Origin: Mycobacterium arosiense ATCC BAA-1401 = DSM 45069
GTDB lineage: Bacteria > Actinomycetota > Actinomycetes > Mycobacteriales > Mycobacteriaceae
Reading direction: 5' to 3'
NCBI RefSeq assembly: GCF_002086125.1
Contig: NZ_MVHG01000005.1
Coordinates: forward strand, 32,001 to 96,000
Length of the DNA stretch: 64,000 nucleotides
Below the pieces are notes generated by a model that had not been told where the DNA came from, made no database searches, and worked only from the letters and a program-made list of their open reading frames with translations. Shown one piece after another: positions 1 to 8,979 of the stretch (its first letter is position 1; each line of letters opens with the position of its first letter). The translations under genes were made by a program, and so were the position numbers.

Positions 1-478
1 ATCCCGAGTCGCAATCGAAGTCGAACAGCCGGCGACCGACGTGCTCGACGAAGGTCGCCCGCTCCAGCATCGCGGGCTCGCCGTCGAGATAGCGCAACCG
101 CAACATTTGCACGACCGGGGCCCCCTCGTCGGTGTGCAGCACCGCCGCCGCGTGTTCGTCGGCTCTGCGCCAGGCCAATTCGAGGGTGCGCTGTCCGGGC
201 GTGCGCCCGATCGAATGGGCCCACGCGGAATAAGACAGCAACGTGTCGATCGGCTGGCCGACCGACGCCGTACGGACGATCGGCCGCTTCCCGCGGCCGC
301 CGGCGATGACACCCTCGGCCCGCAGCGTGGCCAGCGCCTGACGGACAGGACCGCGAGACGCCTTCCACCGGTTACAGAGTTGGGATTCCGACGGAAGCTC
401 GGCACCCACGGGCAGCTCTCCGACCCGGATCTGCTCCCGCAGGCTGTCGGCGATCATCTCGTGCAGCGCCATTGCCAT
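1..478 (-). CDS. GntR/HutC-family transcriptional regulator, C-terminus outside window
   Basis: About 159 residues can be read before the window edge. Residues 1-70 form a GntR-type winged helix, with the typical ELPSESQL and SRGPVRQAL segments. From about residue 80 a UTRA-like effector domain begins (SYSAWAHSIGRTPGQ), which places it in the HutC subfamily; these sense small metabolites. I start at ATG 478; a second in-frame ATG lies at 472. It is divergent from the MFS transporter at 620, so it may control that gene. The effector is unknown. Confidence 0.85.
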   Translation of the reverse strand, partial: MAMALHEMIADSLREQIRVGELPVGAELPSESQLCNRWKASRGPVRQALATLRAEGVIAGGRGKRPIVRTASVGQPIDTLLSYSAWAHSIGRTPGQRTLELAWRRADEHAAAVLHTDEGAPVVQMLRLRYLDGEPAMLERATFVEHVGRRLFDFDCDSG

Positions 479-584
479 AAACTTGACTATACATGTTGGC
501 GCCCCTGGATATCGGGACTGAAGGCGATGAATGTCCCTGAAGTTACCAATGATTGAACTTAGCCATAAATGGCGGTACGTCGTT

Positions 585-629
585 GACTTGTATCTACCGT
601 GTGGTGGACGGTACTTATCATGACAAGTC
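585..629. promoter_or_regulatory. Nested inverted repeats between GntR regulator and MFS gene
   Basis: Outer arms GACTTGT (585-591) and ACAAGTC (623-629) enclose inner arms TACCGT (595-600) and ACGGTA (608-613). Together they form an imperfect dyad immediately before or over the MFS start. It could be the operator of the divergent GntR regulator or an RNA hairpin at the translation start. The assignment is inference from position and symmetry only. Confidence 0.45.
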
Positions 630-2080
630 TTGGATTCCGGCGTGACGCCATGCCCGCCGGAACGGCGCATGCGAGAGTCGCCCAGTCGATCGACGACGCA
701 AAGCTCGACATCTTCCACTTCAAGGCCGCGGCGACCGCCGGCGCCGGTTTCTTCACGGACTCATACGATCTCAACGTGATCGGCACGGTAACCCTGCTGG
801 CCACTCCGCAGTTCCACCTCACCGGCGGGCAGATTTCGATGCTGACGAGTTCGACGCTGCTGGCAGTCGCGTTGGGCGCCATTGCCTTCGGGCGCCTCGG
901 CGACATGCTGGGCCGCCGCCGAGTCTACGGGTTCGAAGCGGTCTTGATGATCATTGGAGCGCTGCTCTCCGCGATCGCGCCCAATTTCACGATCCTGCTC
1001 ATCGCGCGCCTGATACTCGGAATCGGGATCGGCGGCGACTATCCCGCCAGCGGCGTCATCATGGCCGAATACGCCAATCGGCGAAACCGCGGCCAATTGG
1101 TTGGCCTGACCTTCATCTTCTATGTCTTCGGCCAAGTCGCGGCATATCTTGTCAGCCTGCTCGTGCTGGCCGTCGGCGTTCCCGACCACATCGCCTGGCG
1201 ACTGATACTCGCAATGGGCGTCATACCGTCCCTGTTGGTGCTGTATCAGCGGCGCCACATGCCAGAGTCACCGCGCTGGACCGCCGAGCGCGGCGACGAA
1301 CAGCAGGCACTGAAAGACTTTGCGACCTTTGCCCACTCGCGCGCGACGTTCACCTCGCCTGCCGTTGTCCCGACGCCTGCCGCCAAGATCCCGGCCGGAC
1401 TGTCTCACCGGAAAGTCCTCACCATGCTGGTGGGCACTGCGGGCAGCTGGTTCTTCTTCAATGTCGCCGTATATGGCACCTATGTCAGCCAACCATTGCT
1501 CATCAAACACATCACGCCCCACGGCAACGTGGTGTCCAACATCGCCCTGAACGCCGTGCTGGTCATCTGCTTCGGTCTCGGCGGAGCGATCGCCGGCCTG
1601 CTGGTGCTCGATCGGATACCACGACGCAGGTTGCAAGCGCTCGGGTTTGGTATATGCGCGTTGGCGATGTTGTTGATAACGGCCTTCCCGATCATCAGCG
1701 CCTCGGTGGTGCCGTTCGCGATCGTGTTCGGCATGTCTTTGTTCGGCGTCGCCTTCGGACCCAACTACACCACCATGCTTCTCGCGGCGGAGTCCTATCC
1801 CACAAGCGTTCGCAGCACACTCCACGGCCTTTCCTCCGCAGTCGCCAAAGTCGGGGCTTTCCTGGGTGCGCTTTTCGTGCCGCTCCTGCTCAGCACAGCC
1901 GGGCTGCGAGCGGTGACCCTGCTGGGATTCTGCTGCTACGCAGCGGGGATCGCCACGACCGCCTTTGTACGCGAACCGGCGGGGCTGGCGCTCGACGACG
2001 TCAGTGACGACCTGCACCTCGAACGCGCGCCAACCGGCGTGAAGGCCGAAACCTTTTCGCCCACAGGGCTTTCGCTTTGA
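620..2080 (+). CDS. MFS transporter, PHS/sugar-transporter-like
   Basis: A membrane protein of about 486 residues with twelve predicted hydrophobic segments. It carries the MFS loop GRLGDMLGRRR after TM2, the GIGIGGDYPAS segment in TM4-5 and MAEYANRRNRG. This set is typical of metabolite:H+ symporters close to the phosphate (PHS) branch of the sugar-transporter family. A GTG at 599 would extend the protein by seven residues but lies inside the inverted repeat; ATG 620 has GGACGG nine bases upstream and is preferred. The substrate is not determined. It is divergent from the HutC regulator at 478, a likely regulator-target pair. Confidence 0.85.
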   Translation: MTSLGFRRDAMPAGTAHARVAQSIDDAKLDIFHFKAAATAGAGFFTDSYDLNVIGTVTLLATPQFHLTGGQISMLTSSTLLAVALGAIAFGRLGDMLGRRRVYGFEAVLMIIGALLSAIAPNFTILLIARLILGIGIGGDYPASGVIMAEYANRRNRGQLVGLTFIFYVFGQVAAYLVSLLVLAVGVPDHIAWRLILAMGVIPSLLVLYQRRHMPESPRWTAERGDEQQALKDFATFAHSRATFTSPAVVPTPAAKIPAGLSHRKVLTMLVGTAGSWFFFNVAVYGTYVSQPLLIKHITPHGNVVSNIALNAVLVICFGLGGAIAGLLVLDRIPRRRLQALGFGICALAMLLITAFPIISASVVPFAIVFGMSLFGVAFGPNYTTMLLAAESYPTSVRSTLHGLSSAVAKVGAFLGALFVPLLLSTAGLRAVTLLGFCCYAAGIATTAFVREPAGLALDDVSDDLHLERAPTGVKAETFSPTGLSL

Positions 2081-2095
2081 TGTCAGAACGCGCGG

Positions 2096-2980
2096 TCAGC
2101 CCTTGGTCAGGGTGAACTGCGCGACGTCGGTGTAGCCCTCCCGGAACAGGTCCGCGCATCCGGTCAGGTACTTCATGTACCGGTCGTAGACCTCTTCGGA
2201 CTGGATCGCGATCGCGTCGTCGCGGCGCGCCTGTAGGGCGGCCGACCAGGTATCGAGGGTGCGGGCGTAGTGCAGGCGCAGCGGCTGGATCAGTTTGACA
2301 CCGAAACCGGCGCGCTCGGCGTGCTCGACGACGCCCTTGGCTTGTGGGAGGTCACCGCCCGGGAAGATCTCGTCCATGATGAATTTCATGAAGCGCAGCT
2401 TTGTCATGGTGATGGGCAGCCCGCGGTCAGCGAACTCCTCGTCGCTGGGCTTGATGATGGTGTGCAGCATCATGACGCCGTCGGCGGGTTGTGCTTCGTA
2501 GGCCTTCTTGAAGAACTCGTCGTACCGGTCGCGTCCGAAGTGTTCGAATGCGCCGATCGACACGATGCGGTCGACCTTTTCGGCGAACTGCTCCCAACCC
2601 TGCAGCAGCACCCGCTTGGACCGCGTCGAGGGATGGCTGTCAAGGCGGCGCTGCACGTGGGCCTGCTGGTTACGGCTCAGCGTCAGGCCGACGACGTTGA
2701 CGTCGTAGCGCTCGAGCGCACGGACGATCGTGGTGCCCCACCCGCACCCGATGTCGAGCAGCGTCATGCCCGGTTGCAGGCCCAGCTTGCTGAGTGAGAG
2801 GTCGACCTTGGCGTATTGCGCCTCTTCCAGCGACATGTCCTCGCGCTCGAAATAGGCGCAGCTATAGGTCCGCGTCGGGTCCAGGAAGAGCGCGAAGAAT
2901 TCGTCGGACAGGTCGTAGTGCGCTTGTACGTCCTCGAAATGCGGTTCCAAGCTGACGGCATCGCCGGGTTTTTCGGACAA
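2096..2980 (-). CDS. Mycolic acid cyclopropane synthase family methyltransferase
   Basis: A 294-residue SAM-dependent methyltransferase of the CmaA/PcaA/MmaA family, which adds cyclopropane, methyl or oxygenated groups to meromycolate chains of the mycobacterial cell wall. Visible marks are the substrate-side motif YSCAYFE (39-45), SAM motif I LLDIGCGWG (74-82), the DVNVVGLTLSRNQ segment, the GAFEHFG block and the C-terminal YMKYLTGCADLFREG. Length and termini match the family, and residues read closest to CmaA1/PcaA. The modified position (proximal/distal, cis/trans) cannot be assigned from sequence reading. It is a single gene, convergent with the MFS gene; about 300 bp of apparently non-coding DNA lies upstream. 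Confidence 0.9.
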   Translation of the reverse strand: MSEKPGDAVSLEPHFEDVQAHYDLSDEFFALFLDPTRTYSCAYFEREDMSLEEAQYAKVDLSLSKLGLQPGMTLLDIGCGWGTTIVRALERYDVNVVGLTLSRNQQAHVQRRLDSHPSTRSKRVLLQGWEQFAEKVDRIVSIGAFEHFGRDRYDEFFKKAYEAQPADGVMMLHTIIKPSDEEFADRGLPITMTKLRFMKFIMDEIFPGGDLPQAKGVVEHAERAGFGVKLIQPLRLHYARTLDTWSAALQARRDDAIAIQSEEVYDRYMKYLTGCADLFREGYTDVAQFTLTKG

Positions 2981-3280
2981 GGCACAACCTCTGACTGATT
3001 ATTTTTCCAACGGGCGCGATCGAAGCTGATCGCCGCACTGACGGCCCCAGTGTATCCGCCGGGATAGCGGTGCCCGCCCAGTGAGTTACTGTTCAGGGCG
3101 GCTGTACCCGCGAACGCGGGCGTCAAATTGGTAAACGGCCCGCGGTGCAGAAGAATTCGACCAAAGCTCGCGAGCCAGCCGGATGGAAGCGGTTGACGGA
3201 TCCCGCATCGAGTTGTTACCTCAGCTGGTGAACCGGGTAAGCCCCGGCCGACCGGTGCGCAGAGAGGCAGGACTCTGGCG
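2981..3280. other. Intergenic region without recognisable gene
   Basis: About 300 bp between the divergent cyclopropane synthase and hemerythrin genes. No credible ORF, RNA gene or clear operator is seen, so it presumably carries the two divergent promoters. Confidence 0.5.
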
Positions 3281-3856
3281 ATGGCTGACATCACCATGTT
3301 GATCCTTGCCGATCACGAGTGGTTCCGCGAACAGTTTGCGCTGTTGGACGACCTGCAGGCGCACCGGCCCGACGACCGGGCGGCCCTGGCGCGGGTATGG
3401 GGTCCGCTCGCCGACAAGCTGGACGTGCACGCCTACATCGAAGAAAAGATCTTCTATCCGCAGTTGCTCAAGCGCGGGGGTGACGACGCCGAGGGCGAGA
3501 CGCTCGACGCGATCGGTGATCACAACGACATCCGCGACGGCGTGCGCGACGCAAAGGCCGCCACGATCGGCAGTGAGCGGTGGTGGGCCGCGGTCGGGCG
3601 GACCCGGGTGGCCAACGACGATCACATGGGCGAAGAGGAGCGAGAGGGGCTGTCGGATTTTCGCCGCAACGCGCCCATCGGGCTTCGCGACGCGCTCGGG
3701 CGCCAATACAGCGAGTTCATGGCCGAGCACCCCACCACCGAAGGGCTGCCGATCGCGGCTCGCGACCCCCGCCGCTACGTCGAGCAGTTCGAGGAGCCGT
3801 CCACGGCCAAACCCACCGACTTCTCACTGCACATCGGAAGCCTCAAAGGCCAATGA
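3281..3856 (+). CDS. Hemerythrin HHE domain protein
   Basis: A 191-residue soluble protein with a hemerythrin-like four-helix bundle. Candidate di-iron ligands are H12 (ADHEWF), H50 and E54 (HAYIEE), H81 (DHNDIRDG), and H115 and E119 (DDHMGEE). Such proteins bind oxygen or NO, or act in peroxide and redox stress. The C-terminal 60 residues lack recognised motifs. It is monocistronic and divergent from the cyclopropane synthase. Specific ligand chemistry is inferred from the family. Confidence 0.85.
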   Translation: MADITMLILADHEWFREQFALLDDLQAHRPDDRAALARVWGPLADKLDVHAYIEEKIFYPQLLKRGGDDAEGETLDAIGDHNDIRDGVRDAKAATIGSERWWAAVGRTRVANDDHMGEEEREGLSDFRRNAPIGLRDALGRQYSEFMAEHPTTEGLPIAARDPRRYVEQFEEPSTAKPTDFSLHIGSLKGQ

Positions 3857-4081
3857 ACCGTCGCCGCGACTGACGGGCCGTGACGCGAGTAACCAATCCG
3901 GCGATAGCGCCGCCGCGGCATCATCGCCGTCGCCGCTCGCGAGTGACGTCTAGCTGGCATTTGTCGGACGCGATCGCGTGCGGCCAGCACCCGGCCGGAC
4001 CGTCGCGGCGGCACGCCGACACACGCGGTTATCCGACCCCGCTGGTTGGTCGCCGGAATGTTTGGGGTAAGCCATCATTCG

Positions 4082-5479
4082 ATGGGTACTCGACGCCGCC
4101 GGAGGAAATGGGCACGTAAGGACATCAGGGTCGCCGATCCGGCGATGCGGCAAACCATCATGGGCACCGCGATCGGCAACTTCATGGAGTGGTACGACTT
4201 CGGTGTCTACGGCTATATCGCCACCACGATCGCGCAGGTGTTCTATCCCGGCAAGAGCGTCAGCGGCGTCCACCTGATCGCGACCTTCGGCACGCTGGCG
4301 GCTGCTTTCGTGGTGCGTCCGCTCGGCGGGTTCATCTTCGGTCCGCTGGGCGACCGCATCGGCCGACACCGGGTGCTGGTGGTCACCATCCTGATGATGA
4401 CGATCAGCACGACCATGACCGGCCTGCTCCCGACCTACAGCACCATCGGGATCTGGGCGCCGATCCTGCTCGTCGTCGCCCGAATATTTCAGGGCCTGTC
4501 CACCGGCGGTGAGTACGTCGGCGCGATGACGTATCTGGTCGAGCAGGCCCCCGACCAGAAACGCGGCATGATGGTCGGGTTTTTGCCGATGGGCAATCTG
4601 GTCGGGTTCGTCCTCGCCGGGTTGCTGGTGACGGGCCTGCAGACCTGGCTGCCGGACGACGCCATGCTGACGTACGGCTGGCGGATTCCGCTGCTGCTGG
4701 GCCTGCCCTTCGGCCTGGTCGCCCTGTTCTTGCGGCTTCGGCTCAAGGAGTCCTCGGCCTACCAGAGCGCGCACGACGGTGCACCCGCGGCGGGCGACCA
4801 AGGCCAGCAGCCGGTTCGGCGGACGATCCTGGCCCAGTGGCGCCCGATGCTGATCTGCGCAGCGCTGGTGCTGACCTCGCAGGTGGCCGACTTCATGCTG
4901 ACCGGGTATCTGCCGACCTATCTGAGGCTGTTCGTGCGCGTCGGGCGCAGCGCCGGGCTGGTCATGATCGTGTCGACACTGGCCATCCTGATGCTCACCG
5001 TGGTGCTCGTGGCCGGCCTGTCTGACCGCATCGGCGTCAAACCCATCATGTGGACCGGCTGCGGGCTGCTGATCGTGGCCTCCATCCCGGCATTCCTGCT
5101 CATTCGCTTCGGCGGCGTGTATCCGGTGATCTTCATCGGCGTCCTGCTGATCGGCCTGATGGAGCTGTGCTTCGACAGCACCGGCCCGGCCATGCTGCCC
5201 GCGCTGTTTCCCACCAACGTGCGCTATGGGGCGCTGGCCATCTCCTACAACATCTCGATCTCCCTGGTCGGCGGCGTCACCCCGCTGATCGCCCAAGCGC
5301 TGGTCTCCGGCACGGGCAACGTGATGGTGCCGGCATACATGCTGATCTTCGGCGGCGTGGTGGGCGCCATCACGTTGCTGTTCACCCCGGAAGTCGCCGG
5401 CAAGCCGTTGCTCGGCTCCGGGCCTGCCGTCGAAACCGAGCGGGAGGCCCGCGAGCTGGCCAAGGACGTCATCAGGTAG
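4082..5479 (+). CDS. MFS transporter, metabolite:H+ symporter (ProP/ShiA-like)
   Basis: About 465 residues with twelve TM segments. The N-terminal signature GTAIGNFMEWYDFGVYGYIA and the following RPLGGFIFGPLGDRIGRHRVL loop are diagnostic of the MHS branch of the MFS (proline/betaine, alpha-ketoglutarate, citrate and shikimate carriers). The STGGEYVGAMTYLVE segment agrees. A GTG at 4046 would give a 12-residue extension; ATG 4082 is chosen because it places a basic stretch directly before the conserved start. The substrate is unknown. A stretch of about 225 bp upstream shows no other gene. Confidence 0.85.
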   Translation: MGTRRRRRKWARKDIRVADPAMRQTIMGTAIGNFMEWYDFGVYGYIATTIAQVFYPGKSVSGVHLIATFGTLAAAFVVRPLGGFIFGPLGDRIGRHRVLVVTILMMTISTTMTGLLPTYSTIGIWAPILLVVARIFQGLSTGGEYVGAMTYLVEQAPDQKRGMMVGFLPMGNLVGFVLAGLLVTGLQTWLPDDAMLTYGWRIPLLLGLPFGLVALFLRLRLKESSAYQSAHDGAPAAGDQGQQPVRRTILAQWRPMLICAALVLTSQVADFMLTGYLPTYLRLFVRVGRSAGLVMIVSTLAILMLTVVLVAGLSDRIGVKPIMWTGCGLLIVASIPAFLLIRFGGVYPVIFIGVLLIGLMELCFDSTGPAMLPALFPTNVRYGALAISYNISISLVGGVTPLIAQALVSGTGNVMVPAYMLIFGGVVGAITLLFTPEVAGKPLLGSGPAVETEREARELAKDVIR

Positions 5480-5639
5480 CGGACACGCCGCGCACCGTCG
5501 TGGACGCCACCTGCTGGGCCGCTAGCCCGTGGCCTTCGACGCGGTGACAATGTGCTGATCGGTTAGCGCACCCCTGGGGGAGCCAATGATTGGCAGCGCC
5601 GAAAGCGACATCGTGGCGATGGTGGCATCGCCGAATCGG

Positions 5640-6395
5640 TCAAGCTTGACGCAGCACCAGCAACTCGCCGGTCAATGTCTTGTCTTCGAGCAACCGACCG
5701 ATCGTCGAACTCTGACGTTCGGCCAACTGGAAGGCCTCCGTGTCCCCATGTCGGTCGGCGAGCACACGCTCCACCGTGTCCACATGTTCAGTCCATGCGT
5801 CCTCGATCGGCGGAAGGGCGCCCGTGCCGAGTTGCTGCTCGACGTTGAGCGCGACCCCGACCAGCAGCTCTCGCAAACCCTCCGGTGTCGGAAAATGGTT
5901 GCCCTCCAGCGTATTTGGCGGTATGTCTCGGTGCGCGACGAAGACGAGCAATCCGACGCGCCCGCCCGGCCGTACTACGCGACGCAGCTCCGTGAGCAGC
6001 GCGAGTTGATCGGGGGTGGTGCACAGCACGCCCAACGCCCAGGCGGCGTCGAAACTCGCGTCCATCATCGGCAGCGCCGATCCCATCGCGCACACCACCG
6101 GAAAGCCGAAAAGTTTCCGTGCCGCGCGGCACGCGCCGGTCTCCGGCTCGACGAGAACGGGCCGAACCGCGCTCGATCGAGCGGCGTACGCCGCGGGGCC
6201 CCCGACGCCGGCGCCGGAGTCCAACAGCGTGGCATCGGGCGCCAGTTTCATGTGCTCGATTAGCCAGTCGAGGGCGGCCGGGCTTCCGCTTCCCCGGCAG
6301 CCGGCCGGGAGGTGGTATTCCGGCCCGAGCTCGGCCGCGACTTGCGCGGTCCATTCGGCGATGGTGTCGAACTCGGCCTCCATGGCTTCCGTCAT
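5640..6395 (-). CDS. Class I SAM-dependent methyltransferase
   Basis: 251 residues with a Rossmann methyltransferase core: motif I LLDSGAGVGGPAAYAA (about 57-72), an acidic end to beta2 (VEPE), and LRRVVRPGGRVGLLVF before beta5. The substrate is not recognisable. Its ATG overlaps, as ATGA, the stop of the 18-codon mini-ORF that itself overlaps the MTHFR-like gene stop, so all three are probably translated from one mRNA. The link with a one-carbon enzyme suggests, but does not prove, a role in methyl-group metabolism. Confidence 0.85.
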   Translation of the reverse strand: MTEAMEAEFDTIAEWTAQVAAELGPEYHLPAGCRGSGSPAALDWLIEHMKLAPDATLLDSGAGVGGPAAYAARSSAVRPVLVEPETGACRAARKLFGFPVVCAMGSALPMMDASFDAAWALGVLCTTPDQLALLTELRRVVRPGGRVGLLVFVAHRDIPPNTLEGNHFPTPEGLRELLVGVALNVEQQLGTGALPPIEDAWTEHVDTVERVLADRHGDTEAFQLAERQSSTIGRLLEDKTLTGELLVLRQA

Positions 6396-6448
6396 GTCGC
6401 TCCTCCCGCCGATCGCCGGCGCTTTGCATCCTCGGCGGCGCGCGTCAT
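6392..6448 (-). CDS. 18-codon mini-ORF bridging two genes
   Basis: ATG at 6448 overlaps the TGA of the MTHFR-like gene, and the mini-ORF's own TGA overlaps the ATG of the methyltransferase. The predicted peptide is MTRAAEDAKRRRSAGGAT, short and basic. It may simply pass terminating ribosomes to the next start. Its final codons include GGAGGA, which would also serve as the Shine-Dalgarno of the methyltransferase. There is no evidence that the peptide itself is functional. Confidence 0.35.
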   Translation of the reverse strand: MTRAAEDAKRRRSAGGAT

Positions 6449-7425
6449 AGCGGCACCTCCGCCCGGATGCGTCGGCCCACCTCCGCCTTGATCTCCGCGC
6501 CGAAGCGAGGGCCCGATGCGGATGCCAGCCCCGAGACGTTCACACCCTCGACGCCCTCGATCGACAGCAGCGATCGAGCCTCGTCCACCGCCGCCGCGAT
6601 CCCGGCGTCCACCGGGTCCGGTGCGCTCAGAACCCGTTGCGTCACAGCGGGATCGAGCTCGAGTCCCGGCAAGCCTTCCAGCACCGATGCCGAGACGCTG
6701 TCGGTGAATACCGCCACCGCCGCGATCACCGGGATCGTCAAGCCGGCCGAGTGCGCTGTCTTCATGAAGTCGGCGACCATGTCGGGAAAGGGCACGTGAT
6801 TGAGGACAGCCAGACTCGCTCCGGCTCGCTGCTTCTCGACCAAACGCGCGGGCCGACGGTGTACGGGCGGCGCGGTGGGCGTTTCCGTTACCGCGGCGAC
6901 CATGCCGACCGAGGCGGCCAGCGAAACGAGACGAGGCCCGTCGAGGTCGAAAGACTGCGTAACGTCCGGGCGCACATCGTATCCGCGCCCGTCTCCGGTT
7001 ACACACAACACCGTTTCAACGTCGATGCTGCGCAATCCCCTCAACTCCTGCTCGAGCACCACGCGGTTGCGGTCCCGGCACGACAACGTGATCCATGGCG
7101 TCACACCGGCATCGAGCAACAGCGACGCCATCAGTGTAGGCGGAAAGTCGGGCTTGTTCTGATGTTCTCCCACGAGGACGGCGTCGCACCCGGGCGCCAG
7201 GGCCGTCGCGGTCGCCGCAATGCTGTCAGGATCGAACGGGGTGGCGCTGAAGTCGGTGAGTACCCGCGGAGCACGCGCGGGACGGGGTGAAGGGCGGTGA
7301 CCCGACCATGGCACCACGTCGCCGAAAGCGCACGGACCCGGGCGCATCTCGCACTGTCCGTCCGGGCGCACACCGCCGCACGGCCCGAACTCCATCCGCT
7401 TCGGACAATCCGAATCCGCCGGCAT
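6445..7425 (-). CDS. MTHFR-like protein with N-terminal Cys-rich MTHFR_C domain
   Basis: About 326 residues. Residues 1-40 are a cysteine-rich segment (CPKRMEFGPCGG, then two more Cys) typical of the methylenetetrahydrofolate reductase C-terminal-like domain. It is followed by a MetF-like barrel with VLVGEHQNK, CRDRNR and VLCVTGDGRGYDV. Flavin-independent, MetF-like reductases are described in mycobacteria, and this may be one; the reaction would be reduction of methylene-THF to methyl-THF. A longer start at 7485 is open, but ATG 7425 begins just before the conserved Cys-rich block. It overlaps the downstream mini-ORF and methyltransferase. Confidence 0.75.
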   Translation of the reverse strand: MPADSDCPKRMEFGPCGGVRPDGQCEMRPGPCAFGDVVPWSGHRPSPRPARAPRVLTDFSATPFDPDSIAATATALAPGCDAVLVGEHQNKPDFPPTLMASLLLDAGVTPWITLSCRDRNRVVLEQELRGLRSIDVETVLCVTGDGRGYDVRPDVTQSFDLDGPRLVSLAASVGMVAAVTETPTAPPVHRRPARLVEKQRAGASLAVLNHVPFPDMVADFMKTAHSAGLTIPVIAAVAVFTDSVSASVLEGLPGLELDPAVTQRVLSAPDPVDAGIAAAVDEARSLLSIEGVEGVNVSGLASASGPRFGAEIKAEVGRRIRAEVPL

Positions 7426-7585
7426 TCGCACCCCCTGGATCGTCAATACCCAAACGATCGTGCACACAAGCGCCCGGTACCGCACGATTTCGGAGGGTCA
7501 TTCGCGATTAGCAATCGTGCGCTGCGGCTAATACGAAGAGGGCGTGTGCTGAATGTGCGGCACAGCGGACGGAATGGGAACGTCA

Positions 7586-8944
7586 ATGGAACCGATATCA
7601 CCGATGGACGCGTTGTTCCTCATCGGCGAGTCACGCGAACACCCGATGCACGTGGGCTCGCTGCAGCTCTTCGAACCCCCGGATGATGCCGGTCCCCACT
7701 TCGTGCGCGACGCGTATCAGGCGATGCTCGAGCGCACGGACGTGCAGCCGTCGTTCCGTAAGCATCCGGCCTTCTTCGGCGGCATCACCAACGTCGCGTG
7801 GTCCATCGACAGGGACGTCGAGCTCGATTACCACCTTCGCCGGTCCGCCCTTCCCGAGCCCGGACGAGTGCGCGACTTGCTCGAGTTGGCGTCCCGGCTG
7901 CACGGCAGCCTGCTCGACCGGCACCGTCCGCTGTGGGAGGCGCACCTCGTCGAAGGCCTGCAGGACGGCCGCTACGCGGTCTACACGAAGTACCACCACT
8001 CCCTCATGGACGGGGTCTCCGCGGTCCGCCTGATGCAGCGCGCCTTCACGTCCGATCCCGAGGACGACGAGGTGCGGGTCCCGTGGAACCTTGGTCCGCG
8101 CAAGCGCGGTGGGCGGGGCCGACAGCCGTCCCTCTTCGACCGCGTGGGCCGCACGGCGGGGTCAGCGCTCGCCTTGGCACCGTCCACACTCAAGCTCGCG
8201 CGCGCAGCGCTACTCGAACAACAGCTGATGCTGCCGTTCCGGGCGCCCCGCTCGATGTTCAACGTCCGGATCGGTGGCGCCAGACGGGTAGCGGCACAGT
8301 CATATTCGCTGGAGCGCATCAAGGTGGTCAAGGCGGCCACCGGTGTGACGGTCAACGACGTCGTGCTCGCCATGTGCGCCGGGGCCCTGCGCGCCTACCT
8401 CATCGATCAAAACGCCCTGCCGGACGCGCCCCTGACCGCCATGGTTCCGGTGAACCTGCGCAAGGAGGACGACGACGGCGGCGGGAACAACGTCGGGACC
8501 TTCTTGTGCAATCTCGCAACCGATCTCGACGACCCGGCCAAGCGGCTGGAGATCATCAGCGCGTCCATCCGCCAGACCAAAGAGGTGTTCTGGCAGCTGC
8601 CCCCGGTTCAGCAGTTGGCCCTGTCCGCCTTCAACATCGGGGGGCTGTTCTTCGGTCTGATCCCGGGCTACCTGTCCGCGGCCTCCCCGCCGTTCAACAT
8701 TGTCATCTCGAACGTCTCGACCGGTAACTCAGACCAATTGTATTGGCGCGGGGCGCGATTGGACGGAAACTATCCGCTGTCGATCCCGCTCGACGGGCAG
8801 GCCGTCAACATCACCGTGACCAACAACGCGGACAACCTCGACTTCGGTCTGGTCGGATGCCGCCGCAGCGTCCCGCACCTGCAACGCATGCTCGGCCACC
8901 TCGAGGCGTCCTTGAAGGATCTGGAGCGCGTGGCGGGCGTCTGA
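7586..8944 (+). CDS. Wax ester synthase/diacylglycerol acyltransferase (WS/DGAT)
   Basis: 452 residues. The active-site motif HHSLMDG (His137, His138, Asp142) lies in the N-terminal half, and the family opening block SPMDALFL is at the start. The C-terminal half has the second CAT-like domain with NVVISNVS-type residues (FNIVISNVSTG). The enzyme esterifies fatty acyl-CoA to diacylglycerol or alcohols, giving storage lipid, at the membrane/lipid-body surface. In-frame starts also exist at 7553 and 7574; ATG 7586 begins the conserved MEPISPMD block. It is one of a usually large paralogous family in mycobacteria. Confidence 0.9.
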   Translation: MEPISPMDALFLIGESREHPMHVGSLQLFEPPDDAGPHFVRDAYQAMLERTDVQPSFRKHPAFFGGITNVAWSIDRDVELDYHLRRSALPEPGRVRDLLELASRLHGSLLDRHRPLWEAHLVEGLQDGRYAVYTKYHHSLMDGVSAVRLMQRAFTSDPEDDEVRVPWNLGPRKRGGRGRQPSLFDRVGRTAGSALALAPSTLKLARAALLEQQLMLPFRAPRSMFNVRIGGARRVAAQSYSLERIKVVKAATGVTVNDVVLAMCAGALRAYLIDQNALPDAPLTAMVPVNLRKEDDDGGGNNVGTFLCNLATDLDDPAKRLEIISASIRQTKEVFWQLPPVQQLALSAFNIGGLFFGLIPGYLSAASPPFNIVISNVSTGNSDQLYWRGARLDGNYPLSIPLDGQAVNITVTNNADNLDFGLVGCRRSVPHLQRMLGHLEASLKDLERVAGV

Positions 8945-8979
8945 GATAACCTGTGCCGCGTGCTCAACGGCCCCGTCGC

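Noticed and set aside
41..556. Plus-strand open frame of 171 codons at the window start
   Set aside because: It is the antisense of the GntR/HutC gene, whose winged-helix sequence is unmistakable on the minus strand.
3950..5296. Minus-strand open frame of 448 codons
   Set aside because: It is rich in Gln, His, Asp and Gly and antisense to the clear MFS gene at 4082; a typical high-GC shadow frame.
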